This document shows positions 41,137-52,700 of a stretch of 64,000 nucleotides of DNA, in pieces (position 1 is the first letter of the stretch; each line of letters begins with the position of its first letter). The position numbers were made by a program, and so were the translations under genes. Below the pieces are notes generated by a model. The model saw nothing but the letters and a program-made list of their open reading frames with translations. It ran no database searches and was not told the DNA's origin. The DNA comes from Phascolomyces articulosus (lineage: Eukaryota; Mucoromycota; Mucoromycetes; Mucorales; Lichtheimiaceae). The stretch spans positions 248,001 to 312,000 of the forward strand of contig JAIXMP010000004.1 of the NCBI GenBank assembly GCA_025677815.1, given 5' to 3'.

Positions 41137-42662
41137 GTAACTCTAGTCACATTCCTTTTTCCCTTCGGTACAATATTATCTCTTATGTACTATCCACTAC
41201 TTGACAATCTTGATGATACCTTTTAATAATAATACACTCCATATATGTATAATAAGTATTACTCATTGTTGTTTTAATTAAAGCTAATGAAAATATTTCT
41301 ATATAAATAAGTATTTATGTCAATTGACGTTGTCCCTTATGTTTTTGATAAGAATCTATTCTGTACGACTTGGCTTTTATGGTGTAGTTAGTATTTTATA
41401 TTAAAAAAATAACATGACCTACAACAGTAAATATGTACCAAATGCATTGTGCACAATATAGATAGACTGAATCAGAATTAGATTACGTAGATTTCTTGGT
41501 GTATACCCCTATAAAGCCCATCGTTATAATCATCGTCTTTTAAACTGCATATCAAAAATGTGCCTTTATAATTATACTATCTTATGGTACGTAAGCCTAT
41601 GTATTTTTTATATACAACATGTTGAATCATATATTATATATAATAAAAACTTACAAATAAAGCAATGCTGATACTGACTGATGAAGTGACATAATCATAT
41701 AAGCTACTATATCGTATCATTTATTATTAACAAATAGGGTATATTATGTTATACAAAAAAAAGACTTAAATGAATGTACAAGGAAGTGAATAGTTACAAA
41801 AGAGATCCAATTGTACTTGTAGTATCTAGAAAAGTGCCACATAATAAAAAAAATTCCAATGTTTGATAATAATATGGATGGTTTTCAAATCATCAAAACT
41901 ATTTAAGAATTACGTTTTCTTATAGTACGAAATATAATCATCGGTATTAATTGATTATCAATTTGACAGATCTAAAAATAAAGTCAGAGAGGGAGAGAGA
42001 GTGGGGGTATTAACTATTATAGGATTTTTTATTCTGACTTCTTGAGGAAGAGGTTCTGGATCAAAAGAAATAGACTTTCTTCTTGAAAAATAGTCAAATA
42101 CCGATTTCGGACATGAGGATTCCGAGACTTGAGAAGTCAGGTCGATAGTCGTACACATAAATGACCATCTAATAAATAATAGTAATAAGATCATGTATAT
42201 ATTGTTTATTATGATGATAAGAAGAATATTAAGATCTCGTGCATACTAAAATAATAGTATGATCTATGCTTTCAAACTATATAATATTTAAGTTTACTTA
42301 TTATAAACTATTATTGATACTACTGCTACTGCTTCTGCGAATATTCTTATTATATTTATTTATTAGTTAGTATTAAAAAAAAATTGAGGAGTAATAAACA
42401 AGCTCAACAACCAACAATAAATTCAATCGGGCACAAAAAAAAAAGAAATGTAACACAAAAACAATTTTATTAATCAACAAAAAAAAAGTCTGTTTTTTAC
42501 ACTTCTTTTCTTCTTCTTTTTCTTCTTTCAACCACACTTCGTCCTCCTCCTCCTTCCTTTTCCTTTTTTTTTTTTTTTTTTACCCTTTCCTTTCCTTCTT
42601 ATATTTATATATAATTAAAAGTTGAATCCAAGTGTACTATCAAAAAGAAAAAAAATTATTAA
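41137..42662. other. Spacer with promoter of the SH3 membrane protein
   Basis: 1.5 kb. An open frame at 41958-42194 (minus, 78 codons) has balanced composition but no recognised motif and no clear start context; I do not call it. The segment 42498-42600 is a long C/T-rich tract directly upstream of the next ATG, typical of leaders of well-expressed fungal genes. Confidence 0.5.
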
Positions 42663-44333
42663 ATGATTAAGCGTTCTCCTGATGAACCAGCACCAACAAG
42701 TCCTGCTGTCATGATGTATAAACGACAAGAATCTGTTGCTCCTCCTGTAAAATCCGATGCAGAAGATGAGAGTAAGGAGTTAGACTATAATCATAAATAT
42801 ATATATATTCAGGAACAAAAAAAAATATGGATAAACAGGGATGATGGTAGTGGGTGATGGTATATTCTATCCAATGATAATCATAAGGCGATATTGTTTA
42901 TTTATTTTATTAATTTATTCATATACAAAATAGAAAAATCGGACGCTCCTGCACCGTCATTTGGCAATAAAGCTTCACAATCCGTTGGTTTCCCCAAAGA
43001 ATCAGATAAAGTGGATCCAAAACCAACCAGTTCGAATGCCCAGCCATCTGCGAAACCAACATCATCATCTAAGCCAACGAGTAGTTCCGAAGTAAAAAAA
43101 TCATCAGCAACATCCATTCCCACTATTTCTCATCCTGGTCATAGTACAGCAACATCAGATTCAGCACCATCCGCTACAGCTTCTGTGGACGCGTCCAAAA
43201 ATAGTAATTCTGAAACATTGTCGAATAGTGCTATTGGTGCCATTGTTGCCATTGTATGTATTGTTGTATTGGGTGTCATTGCATTTTTCTTGGTGAGACG
43301 ACGTCAAAAGAAAAAGGCGGCTATGAGTAGTCGTTTGACTCGATTCTCGATGGGTTCTACTTATAATGCAACAACGGGAGAAAACAACAATAACAATAAC
43401 AATAATGCAGCTTATGGTTACAGCACGGCCATGGCTAATACTACCACCAATACAAATTATGCAGATCCATTTGCTTCTTATAATGCTGCCACTGCTGCTG
43501 CTGGTGCAGGCGCTGTGGGTGGAGCCGCTGGTATGGCTTATGGTGCAAATCATCAATCTCCTCAAATGGGTTATAGTGATCCATATAACCAAAATCAAGG
43601 AATGCCTGTAATGGATTATAATAATACCATACCTCAACAACAACAACCTGGCATGGGTTATTATAATAGTCCTTCTCAACAATATCAACAATCTCAACAA
43701 CCTGCGATGGATTATTATAATCAACCACCACCTCAACAGCAACAATTCCCACCACAAATGACATCTCCTCAACCTGCTCCTATGACTACTCCACAAATGC
43801 AAGAATCTACCATGGCAGCTTCTGTTCTTGCTGCTGGTGCTGCTGTTGGTACAACAGCAGCTGTATCTAATACAGCCCAGCAACAACAAGTACAACCACA
43901 ACAACAGCCACCTCAACAACCTCAGCAACAACAAGCACCTGTACAAGAACAACAACAAACAGGTGCTGCTGCTGCCGCGGCTGGAGCACCTGACTATCAA
44001 CCTATTGGTACATTTACGGTAGTAGCAGGATATATGCCAGCATTAAGCGATGAAATTCAAGTACGACCTGGCGATCAAGTTCAAGTTCTTGTGGAGTATG
44101 ATGATGGATGGTGTCTGGGTCAAAACATGACAACAGGTCAGCAACGTGGTGTATTCCCTAAGCACTGCATTTCCCCGCCCAATGCTCCTCCGACATCAAC
44201 AGCGACCGATCCACTTCAACAACAACAACAGCAATTACAACCAGTTGAACCAAGTACTGGTACTAATCAACTTTCAATAGTGGATTTAAAACATCAGAGC
44301 AAGCGGGTCAGCTCCTTGTATAATAATCCATAA
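42663..44333 (+). CDS. Single-pass membrane protein with C-terminal SH3 domain
   Basis: Two exons: 42663-42771 and 42934-44333; 502 aa. Order of parts: a short N-terminal region without a clear signal peptide, an S/T/P-rich stretch (residues 40-135) that would be heavily O-glycosylated if outside the cell, a single membrane helix (about 136-157, AIGAIVAIVCIVVLGVIAFFLV) with an RRRQKKK stop-transfer, a long Q/P/N/Y-rich cytosolic linker, and an SH3 domain at about 396-452 (ALSDEIQVRPGDQVQVL, DDGWCLGQN, GVFPKHCI). The plan resembles fungal Fus1/Sho1-type surface adaptors that assemble signalling or polarity complexes. The exact role is not known. The linker holds poly-Q and poly-A runs. Antisense open frames here are composition artefacts. 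Confidence 0.85.
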
Positions 44334-45464
44334 ATGATTATATATATATTGTGTTATGTGTCTCTTTTCATCTTCTTTCTCCCTCCGAATCACTCACCAT
44401 TTTTGTATGAAGTTATTACGATGGATTGATGCCTTGTTTTTTTTTTTTAGTAAAAAAAATATCATGTTTGGTATATTTTTGTTCATCTTCGCCTCTCTCT
44501 CTCTCTCTTTCTCATCTTCAATTATTTATTTATATAACAAAACATTAATATTTTTACATGACATTTTATTACTACCATATTATTCTCTTCTCAAATAGCT
44601 TCTTCTTACCTTTCCTTCTATTTCTCTCTCTCTCTCTCTCTTTTTTCTGTTAGATTAATATATCCATTATATATCGTTATTGTTCATTCCATTATTTTTG
44701 TTATTATAACAACATATATATATTTAAACATGTGTCAATTTCTCTATAGAAAAAAAAAAGAAAATGATATATTCTTTATATATATACATCTTTATTTATG
44801 CAACAATCTTCTTCTTGAATGCATTCCAGTTATTAGGTTCAAGTGATGTTTTCTTTTTTTTTAAAAAAAAAAATCAACAAAGGATAACAAGAAAATGAGG
44901 ACCCAAGAATGAAAGAGAAAAGTTGAACGTGTTCTCATTTAAGGGACTAAACCAAATTGACTTTTTTTCATTTACTCCTAAGACACCTTTTATAATCTAG
45001 CGCGGTCTTTGTAGTAATATAAGAATAATAATAAAGGTATACGCCACGACTTTCTTCTATAGACACTAACTCGTATTTGGCAACGCAATTAGATTATACA
45101 TAATAAAATAATATAATAAAAAAAAAACCCAACCCTCTTCTAACAAAGGAGAAGAACCCGAGTTAAAAAATGAGGATGAACCGGTTACCTTCTTTTTTCA
45201 CCTCAGATTCTTATATAAATTGATTAGTTTCGATTGCCACTTCTTTCCCTCCCTCTTTTCTTTACTTCTTTTTTTTTGTTGTATTTTAACTACTACTTTT
45301 ACTTTTGCACTTCTTTTGCAATCGAAAAAATCAACCCCTTCCTTTCTTTTTTTTAAAAAACTCTTTCCTTTCATTTTAACGCAGGTCGTAATATCTCAAA
45401 CCCCATCACATTTCATTTCTCAACCAATATCAATAACGATAACAACAACAACAGCAAAAAAAAA
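44334..45464. other. Spacer with pyrimidine-rich promoter
   Basis: 1.1 kb. It includes CT microsatellites at 44492-44512 and 44622-44642, and a strong C/T-rich leader (45238-45380) before the secreted-protein gene. No gene is seen. Confidence 0.5.
45211..45220 (+). promoter_or_regulatory. TATA-like box
   Basis: TTATATAAAT lies about 250 bp before the ATG of the DPBB protein, followed by a pyrimidine-rich stretch. TATA plus CT block is a usual arrangement for strongly expressed fungal genes; the assignment is by position only. Confidence 0.45.
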
Positions 45465-45953
45465 ATGACAACCTATCACAAGCTTTTCTGTATCACCCTC
45501 ATCTTTACTTTCTTCTTCCTTCATGCGCTGGCCGCACCTATTGAAAAACGTGCCGCAAAGTTCACTGGTGAAGGAACATTTTACACCGTTGGACTTGGAA
45601 GCTGTGGTACCGATGACTCTGATAGTGATCTTGTAGCTGCTTTGAATGCTCCTCAAATGGGTAACAGTGGTAATCCTAACAAAAACAAGAATTGTGGTAA
45701 AAAGGCTCGTGTCAAGGGTCCTAAAGGCTCAGTTACTGTAAAAATTGTCGAGTAAGTGTTTATATAATAAGATTATACATTATCTTATCTTTGTTATATA
45801 AATCCTAACCATCGATATATATATATATAAATTCTATTTAATAGTACTTGCCCACCATGTAAAAAGGGTGACCTTGATCTTAGTCCAGCAGCTTTTGGCA
45901 AGATTGCCGATTTTGATGCTGGTCGTGTTAAAATTCAATGGTCTTGGGCTTAA
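45465..45953 (+). CDS. Secreted DPBB (RlpA/barwin/expansin-like) protein
   Basis: Two exons: 45465-45751 and 45845-45953; 131 aa. A signal peptide of about 23 residues (LFCITLIFTFFFLHALA) is followed by PIEKR, a Kex2-like dibasic site. The mature part is one double-psi beta-barrel: FTGEGTFYTVGLGSCG, the conserved NCGKKARVKGPKGSVTVKIVD, TCPPCKKGDLDLSPAAFGKIAD and the last strand GRVKIQWSW. Such small secreted barrels are common in fungi and are described as expansin-like or riboflavin-aldehyde-forming-enzyme-like; they often act at the cell wall without a proven enzymatic reaction. Four cysteines sit in the usual places. The fold call is firm; the biochemical role is not. Confidence 0.9.
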
Positions 45954-46724
45954 GTAATGAATCATATCGAACAATTTTTTATTATTATTTTTTTTATAGA
46001 CTAGTCTTTTCTTTTTCCCTTTTCTTTTTTTTTTTTATATATACCATCATATTCTTGTTGTAACTTTTTAGCAACTTCTTTTTTTGCATGCCTGGTTTGC
46101 ACTTTTTTATCCATTTGTACTTCTTGTCGTAAGCTAAAAAAAAAAGCATTCTTTTATTTTCACATCTTTATAAAACATTTACTCCTCCTTGACTTTAAAC
46201 ATGTCATATTTCTCATAACATTTATAAATGATAAAACCTATTCACTTCTTGTTATACTATATATTCATCACTCATCATCATCATCTGCTTCTGACTTTAT
46301 TATTGTGTAAAAATAGTTTTTTTTCTATCTATTTACCAATGAAATTGGTTGAATAGCGAAGGTGAAGGTAGCGGAATAGATTGGGAGAAGAAAAAAAAAG
46401 GGGGGGGGGAGTTAAGGACTGGGTCACGATATATTTTCAGATACATCATAGTAAATTGATATGAAACGATGACCCATCAACACAAAAGATTCAATGATCC
46501 AGACCCTTCCTTTTTATTATTATTATTATGATAGTTATTGGCAACATTATTCCTATAGAGACAACACTTGTTACATTACATATTTATATTTTAGATAAAA
46601 TATCTTGTTTTCGATCATCATTTAGGAGCCAAGACAAGCAAAAGAAAAAATGACGTGAGAAAAATTAGAGAGGACAAAAAGGTACCTGAACTTTCGATCC
46701 AATTATACTAAATTTATAAACAAA
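45954..46724. other. Convergent spacer, no gene
   Basis: 771 bp of AT-rich 3' flank for two converging genes. It includes the G run GGGGGGGGG at about 46401-46410, unusual in this AT-rich DNA. Confidence 0.5.
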
Positions 46725-47045
46725 TCAACGACGATGAGAGTAACCCACTTTCGGAAGCTTGTCTTTGATACGATCAGCTTGTTGCTTCCCGACTTTCATT
46801 GCGTCAAGACCAAGTTTTGCTTTTTGAATTTCTCGTTCCAGTCCTGAGGTAGTTGGTTCTGGAACTCTTGAAAGAGGATTGGCAAATGAGGGTTGAGTAT
46901 CCGAAGAATAAGAAGCTGAGGAAGGTTCTTGATTCAATGATGATGATGAATCTTGTTCTGATACTTGTTGAGCAAACGTGGCAGTTACTAATAACAGTAC
47001 AAACAACCATGCAATCTTGATCAACACTACTTTGGTTGAACACAT
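46725..47045 (-). CDS. Small secreted S/Q-rich protein
   Basis: A single exon of 106 aa. Start at 47045 (MCSTKVVLIK): the frame is open upstream to 47099, but this start puts a good signal peptide at the N terminus (IAWLFVLLLVTATFA, cut before QQVSEQ). The mature chain is about 80 residues: S/Q/P-rich, then a charged amphipathic helix (LEREIQKAKLGLDAMKVGK) ending in a basic tail. No cysteines remain after the signal and no family is recognised. Context gives no clue; the gene diverges from the coiled-coil gene at 47413. Confidence 0.65.
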   Translation of the reverse strand: MCSTKVVLIKIAWLFVLLLVTATFAQQVSEQDSSSSLNQEPSSASYSSDTQPSFANPLSRVPEPTTSGLEREIQKAKLGLDAMKVGKQQADRIKDKLPKVGYSHRR

Positions 47046-47412
47046 TTTTTTTTTCAATCCCGATTTATATATGAAAAGGAAAATATTAGTTTTTAACAAA
47101 AAAAGAAAGTGGAAGAATGATTTGTAATATATTGAGAGAAAATTTTTTTTTACTATTATCCTATCGATTTTATATTTCCAAGGTTGTATTTATATATTTA
47201 TCGAAAACAAAAGATATATATCATCATCAGTAACTAACAACAATCATCATCATTACCAAGTGATCATCACTATGATAGATAGTAAATAGAATCCACATAT
47301 ACACGCGTCACGGATCATTTTAGCTTCGAATTTGAGGCTCATTTTTTTTTTTTTTGTAATTCCTCTCCCCCCAACCATTTCCTTATTGCTATTTTATGCA
47401 CCCAAAAAAACT
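47046..47412. promoter_or_regulatory. Divergent promoter region
   Basis: 367 bp between the ATGs of the small secreted protein (-) and the coiled-coil protein (+). It holds CATCATCA-type repeats (47220-47255) and a T run plus C-rich stretch (47342-47380) before the right-hand ATG. Confidence 0.55.
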
Positions 47413-47975
47413 ATGTCCGAACAACAACAAGAAGAAAGTGCTCATTATTATGCCGACTCGAGTAACCCATCATCGTCTCAAATGTCATACCAAGATTCTT
47501 TTCTTCGGTTGTTTCGTGATATATCAAAGTTACAATGGGTACGCGAGTCCTTTTCTTCCCATTCAAAACATTATGAAAGCTTGCAGAAACGACAAAAAAA
47601 GGAGCAAACTATCAACGCAACCTTATTAGAAAAACAGTTGTACGTACGTTGTTGGTTGAAATAACACACTCACACACATATACAAATAAAGTCTTGGAAT
47701 AGATAGTTTGATAAAAAAAAAGGAGTTGAAGAAAACTCATCTTTGTTCACTTGAATTAGGAATGACAATAACGAGATTCAGGAAACTGCGGAACGGATAC
47801 AACAATCCGAAACAAAATTGAATGATATTGAACACCAGTTAAAAGACGCTCGGAAAATGGTAAAAATATTGGATGATGATGATGATCAGCATCATTCCAT
47901 CACATCATTTTTATTATCAAAATAAGGAGAAATATGAACAAAAAAAAAAAGGGAGAGAGATATCATTTTTGTGTA

Positions 47976-48007
<32 letters not shown>

Positions 48008-49706
48008 ATAAGCATCTAATAAATACATTCTAATTGAGGCATCATTTACTTTCAGTTAGACGATTTATTGAAGGATAAAAGACGACTGGATAGACTTTGT
48101 GATGAGTTACACATGTTATATGATGAGGTTCGCAAGTCCCCTTTATATATATATCAGGATGGTGACTATTTATCTATCATCACCATCATCGACATTAACA
48201 TATGAATAACCTGTTTTCTTATTTAATCTATCCAATAGGTAGTACCAGCAATATCCGATAATCCTGGATTTGATGATGAACAAAATTTGAAAAAAGAAGT
48301 TTATCATCTTCATCAGAGTATACCTGAGGTAAAAAACAACAAAGAAAAATAGATTAACAGACGGATGAATATGAATCTACAACACTACAGTCAGCAGTTT
48401 GAAAAAGTACAGATGACTGACCAAAAGGGTTTTCCAATGCCATATTTATATTATTTATATAGATTGAGGCAGATATTGATCGGTACCTTATTGCACAAAA
48501 AGAATTACACGATGCTCGAGAATCAATAGCAAAAGCAATGATGCTATTACCGGGTGCCTCTGCATTTTTAAATAGACAAACTATGGTTAGTTATGGTATT
48601 AATACGACCAGTAGTAGTAATGAAACATTGAATGAACTTTACCCCTTTAAAATGACCCTGGATCCCTCGGTTGCCGCCACTCAAGGTAGTAATCCAATTA
48701 ATATGTTTTAATTGATAAAATCTATAAATATAATTCACACCAAAGAAAAAACCATATATATCATTACTTAGATGCCAAAAAACTTGCACAAGAAGCAAAT
48801 GAACATTTGATTCATGCATCTGATACTTGTGATCAAGTACCATTATTGACAATTCCATCATTTGGAAAAGGTAATATTACAAGAGCGAGATGGGTGTATT
48901 TGCTCATCATCCACTCCACTCCTCTTTATTTATTTCTTATTCAATATCTGCATTTTGCTTTCCGGTTTTAATTTTTGAATCTTCACGAATGAACATATTT
49001 ACATATACCAACTTTTTTTTTTAAAAAAAAACATCATGTTATGTTTTTTTTATATAATAATTTATTTATAGATGATAATGTAGCAAGTGCTTTGAGCGCG
49101 TATCGTGATTGTAAAATGCAAATTGAAACATTATTACGAACAAAAATCAATCCTCGCTATAGTCAATTACAAAACCAAATTGTTATTGCACGTATACATT
49201 ATGAACAAAAGACCATCGAATGGGTGGATAAACAAATATCCATACTGGAACAAGTATTAAGAGAAAATGGAGCATTGAAAAATATCAGTTTGGAACGTGA
49301 AATGGGAATATTACGTATGGGATCCAATGCTGCCATGATGGCCGTTGCTGCTGAACAAGCCAGTGGTCGAGTAACTGTGGATGATGTATTGGAAGTGGAT
49401 TCTTCAACAACACAAGTGGATCAAAATGGTCCTTTACCTGTTTATTCGGAAGATGGATCACAACAAACAAACCATGATGACAGTGGTGAATCATCTTCAC
49501 GACAACAGCAGGAACATCAGGAACAACATCATGAAATTGGATCTAGTAGTAGTGGTGGTGGTAGTAGCAGTACTGCACTCAATCATAGTAACAATACGAG
49601 TCATATACCATTACCGGCTTATTCATCCCATGGTCATGATGGATCTTTATTAACATCAGCAGTATATGATGAACATGACCAACCTCCCGCCTATTCTACA
49701 AACTAG
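47413..49706 (+). CDS. Coiled-coil protein with C-terminal PxY motifs
   Basis: Seven exons: 47413-47639, 47760-47859, 48056-48127 (or 48131), 48239 (or 48243)-48328, 48463-48685, 48772-48870, 49072-49706; 481 aa. No named family recognised. The N-terminal third has heptad-like helices (ERIQQSETKLNDIEHQLKD, DLLKDKRRLDRLCDELHML), the middle another (EADIDRYLIAQKELHDARES) and a longer helical block from DDNVASALSAYRDCKMQIETLL to VLRENGALKN. The tail is S/Q/G-rich with LPVYSED, LPAYSSHG and the final PPAYSTN, which look like WW-domain or ubiquitin-ligase adaptor ligands (PPxY/LPxY). No membrane helix or signal peptide. A cytosolic adaptor recruited by a Rsp5/Nedd4-type ligase is a guess. Intron 3 can be read as GT-AG or GC-AG with equal length. 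Confidence 0.78.
47971..48008 (+). repeat. (GT)n microsatellite in an intron
   Basis: GTGTATGTATGTGT followed by about a dozen GT units inside intron 2 of the coiled-coil gene. Confidence 0.9.
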
Positions 49707-52700
49707 AATGATAATAATAAAAAAGTATAATAGCTTACACATTTTTTGTTTTCTTTGTGTATATTCTTTTTTAATATATACATTTTCGGAACGATATAAT
49801 AGCTATGAGTATCAGGAATAACAAACACATTTACTAAATAGGCAAAGCTATTAAAATGTATAACAGAACTACTCAATACTTCTTTTTGTTTTGAAACAGA
49901 TTTATAAGGAGTATATAGTAAGATGGGCTTTACTCTCCGTTATTATTATTATCATCTCATTTTATTCTTGTCAATTATATATTATGCCTATCAAAAGGAA
50001 CAAAAAAGGAGTGGATTGCAATTTATGATTAGCCAATACAATAATAACCTATGCGTATTATAATAGTGCATATTCTTTCTCCCATTTTTCTGCTGTATAT
50101 ATATTTAATTAAATAAGCATAGTATTCTCGATTGATTTTTAGGAGGTTTTCTTTCTTTATTTTTTTTTTTGGCTAGCATTTATATAAAACAAAGAGATAA
50201 TTCTCTTCTGTTGATGCATATATTAGTTTTTCACATCAATTATAAACAACCTGCTTATAAATGAGAACAAGGAAAAGTTTTGAATAGGTATGCGCCCTCC
50301 TATTTTTATTTTTATTTTTACATAGCATGATCTCATATAGCTATCATTAAAAAGCGCTCCTAAAAGCAAATTATATAAAAAAAAATAAAAACAATACAAT
50401 ATATAAACCAAGAAAGAGCATATATATATCTCACTGATGGCTATATCAACTAGTTGCACAATTTTCAGTCACTGCTAGATCTTGATATAGAAATTACCAG
50501 TTTGGTTACTGTACTCGCTCGTTACTCCAATCACTTTTCAAAATAACCAACTTGGTGAGCAGTAAATTATTCGCAGGTAACTAAACCGATATCTGATTAT
50601 TCTTCTGGTAACTGATTAGTTGATTTTTATATATATTAGCTTATAATTGATAGTATTTGATAAACTAAATACCGGTTTAATTCTTTAATAAGTGGATATA
50701 ATGATAAAGGTTTATTTAATAGTATTCGATTATTGTTACTAACAACCATTGGTATGTGTTTATGATTTTTTTTGTTTATATTTTATACAAGTGTATAATC
50801 AAGCACGTATAAAGCACTTCCAAGCCTTTGTATACTATTGATTATATTTTTTTTCATTGCTACAAGTCTGTTTCAAAAACTCCCACAGACGCTTTCTTAC
50901 AACATTCATCCCAATGACTATTACATATTTGGCTGGGGATCTAAGCTTTATTTATCATCATTGCTGTAAATATTGGAAATATAACGAGCAATTGAGACAA
51001 TATGGAATACATTCAATACCATTACCACACATCCACAGACTTAAAGCATAATAAAAGTGTCATTACGCACCATCTATTACATGACAATCAAATGTCAAAA
51101 GTGGAGAAGCAAAACAGGAGGACTTAAAAAGATTCAGTATTCGATCTTTCAAACATGACATTGAGTGATATTGCTATTAGTAATAATATCACTCGTCATT
51201 ACTATTCTATCAAGCATCTTCTCCTAAATTCAACAACAAAACAATTGTAGTATTCTTTGTACGGAACAGCTACTACACATTGTATTGTCATGCTGAGTAT
51301 ATTTTTGGAAAGTTATAAGTAATCTTTACGATATCTGCATACCACTGCATCAGTGTTGTAAAAGGTAGTAACAAATATTACAGATTGTATCGAGATGTGA
51401 ACTCAACCAAAACAAACCTTACGTATCTTGAATTATCAAAGTGTTGTTCAGCAAGCTGATCCACTGTATCAATAAGCACGTTTGATTGGAATGGCTCCTT
51501 ACCGCAAAAGCTGGAAGATATTTCATTGTCAATCTTTGTACCACAATCCACAACAGTGGGTTGGAAAATTCACTATGAATGTAGCAGATTTGGATTACTT
51601 GGAACATTTATACTTGGAAGAGTATGGATACACTAACAACAATTTGTTCAAGAAGTACCACTACCCGGATGCTGCCTTAATATGAAAATTAAAGAGTGAA
51701 AAAAAAAGTTCTCCTATGATAGATCTCCTCCCCTTAAATCATAGTTGTCAAGTTATATTGAATTTCTTTGTGTATAATGGACTAAAAAAACGTAGCAATA
51801 ATAGCAACATGAATGAATAAAAAACAGAAATAGTGATATATGTATTATATTGTTAAAACTGATGAGAGTTGTGGATGGTATTTTTTATTTCCATCCATAA
51901 TAATAAGCTATATATTCATATTATAGTTATATTCGTATTATATTGATATATATTATTGAATGGTATGAGTATATAATAATAAAAGATTGTTTGGTTGTTG
52001 TTGTTGGCATCCTTACCGTTCAGATACTACTATATATGTTATTTTAATTGCTGTTGGGGCAGTTATAACTAAACTAGTGGCAGTTCCAGACTGGTGCCTG
52101 ATGATTGTAATGATAAAACATTCAGAGGAGGAACAGGGTGATATTATAGTCACTGTGTCTGATCTGAATTATGTTTACATGGAAAGCAAGAGACAAGGAA
52201 AGAAGAATTCTTTCGCTGTATCTGTTGTAAAAAAAAAAATGATAAGAACAAAGAAACGTAAATGCATGTTGTCAAAAAACAATGAGACACCAACTGGATG
52301 ATACAACGGTATTATATATTGGACTTTTAAAGATAACCACTTGGCAAACAAATAACTATACCTTTGTAATTAATAAAAAAAATGACAACAACGATGTGTC
52401 ATAAAAGAGATAAATCATTTGTCAAAGACAGAGTAAATTAGATACCTCATGTTTCAGATCAATTTATATATTCATAAAAGATTAACCGTTTCAAACAACT
52501 TAATTGATGATTTCCAAAGGCAGAAAATAGAAAAATATAGTCAGGGATATCATTTCTTTGATTTGATTGAGAGTCAAGTATTTCTTTTTTAGTATATTAT
52601 ATAATATGCAATCAAACGTAGAAGATTAGACGAAAACAACTTTCAATCATGTTATCCCAACAACATTCATTAATAAAAATATCTTAAATATATAAAAAAT

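Noticed and set aside
43161..44000. 279-codon open frame antisense to the SH3 membrane protein
   Set aside because: Its C/S/R/L-rich translation is a shadow of the Q/P/N-rich sense strand; no family motif.
44492..44642. CT repeats as a CRISPR-like array
   Set aside because: They are plain dinucleotide tracts without spacers, in a eukaryotic genome.
51987..52301. 104-codon open frame in the gene-poor block
   Set aside because: Balanced composition but no recognised family, promoter or splice evidence; kept only as a possible relic.
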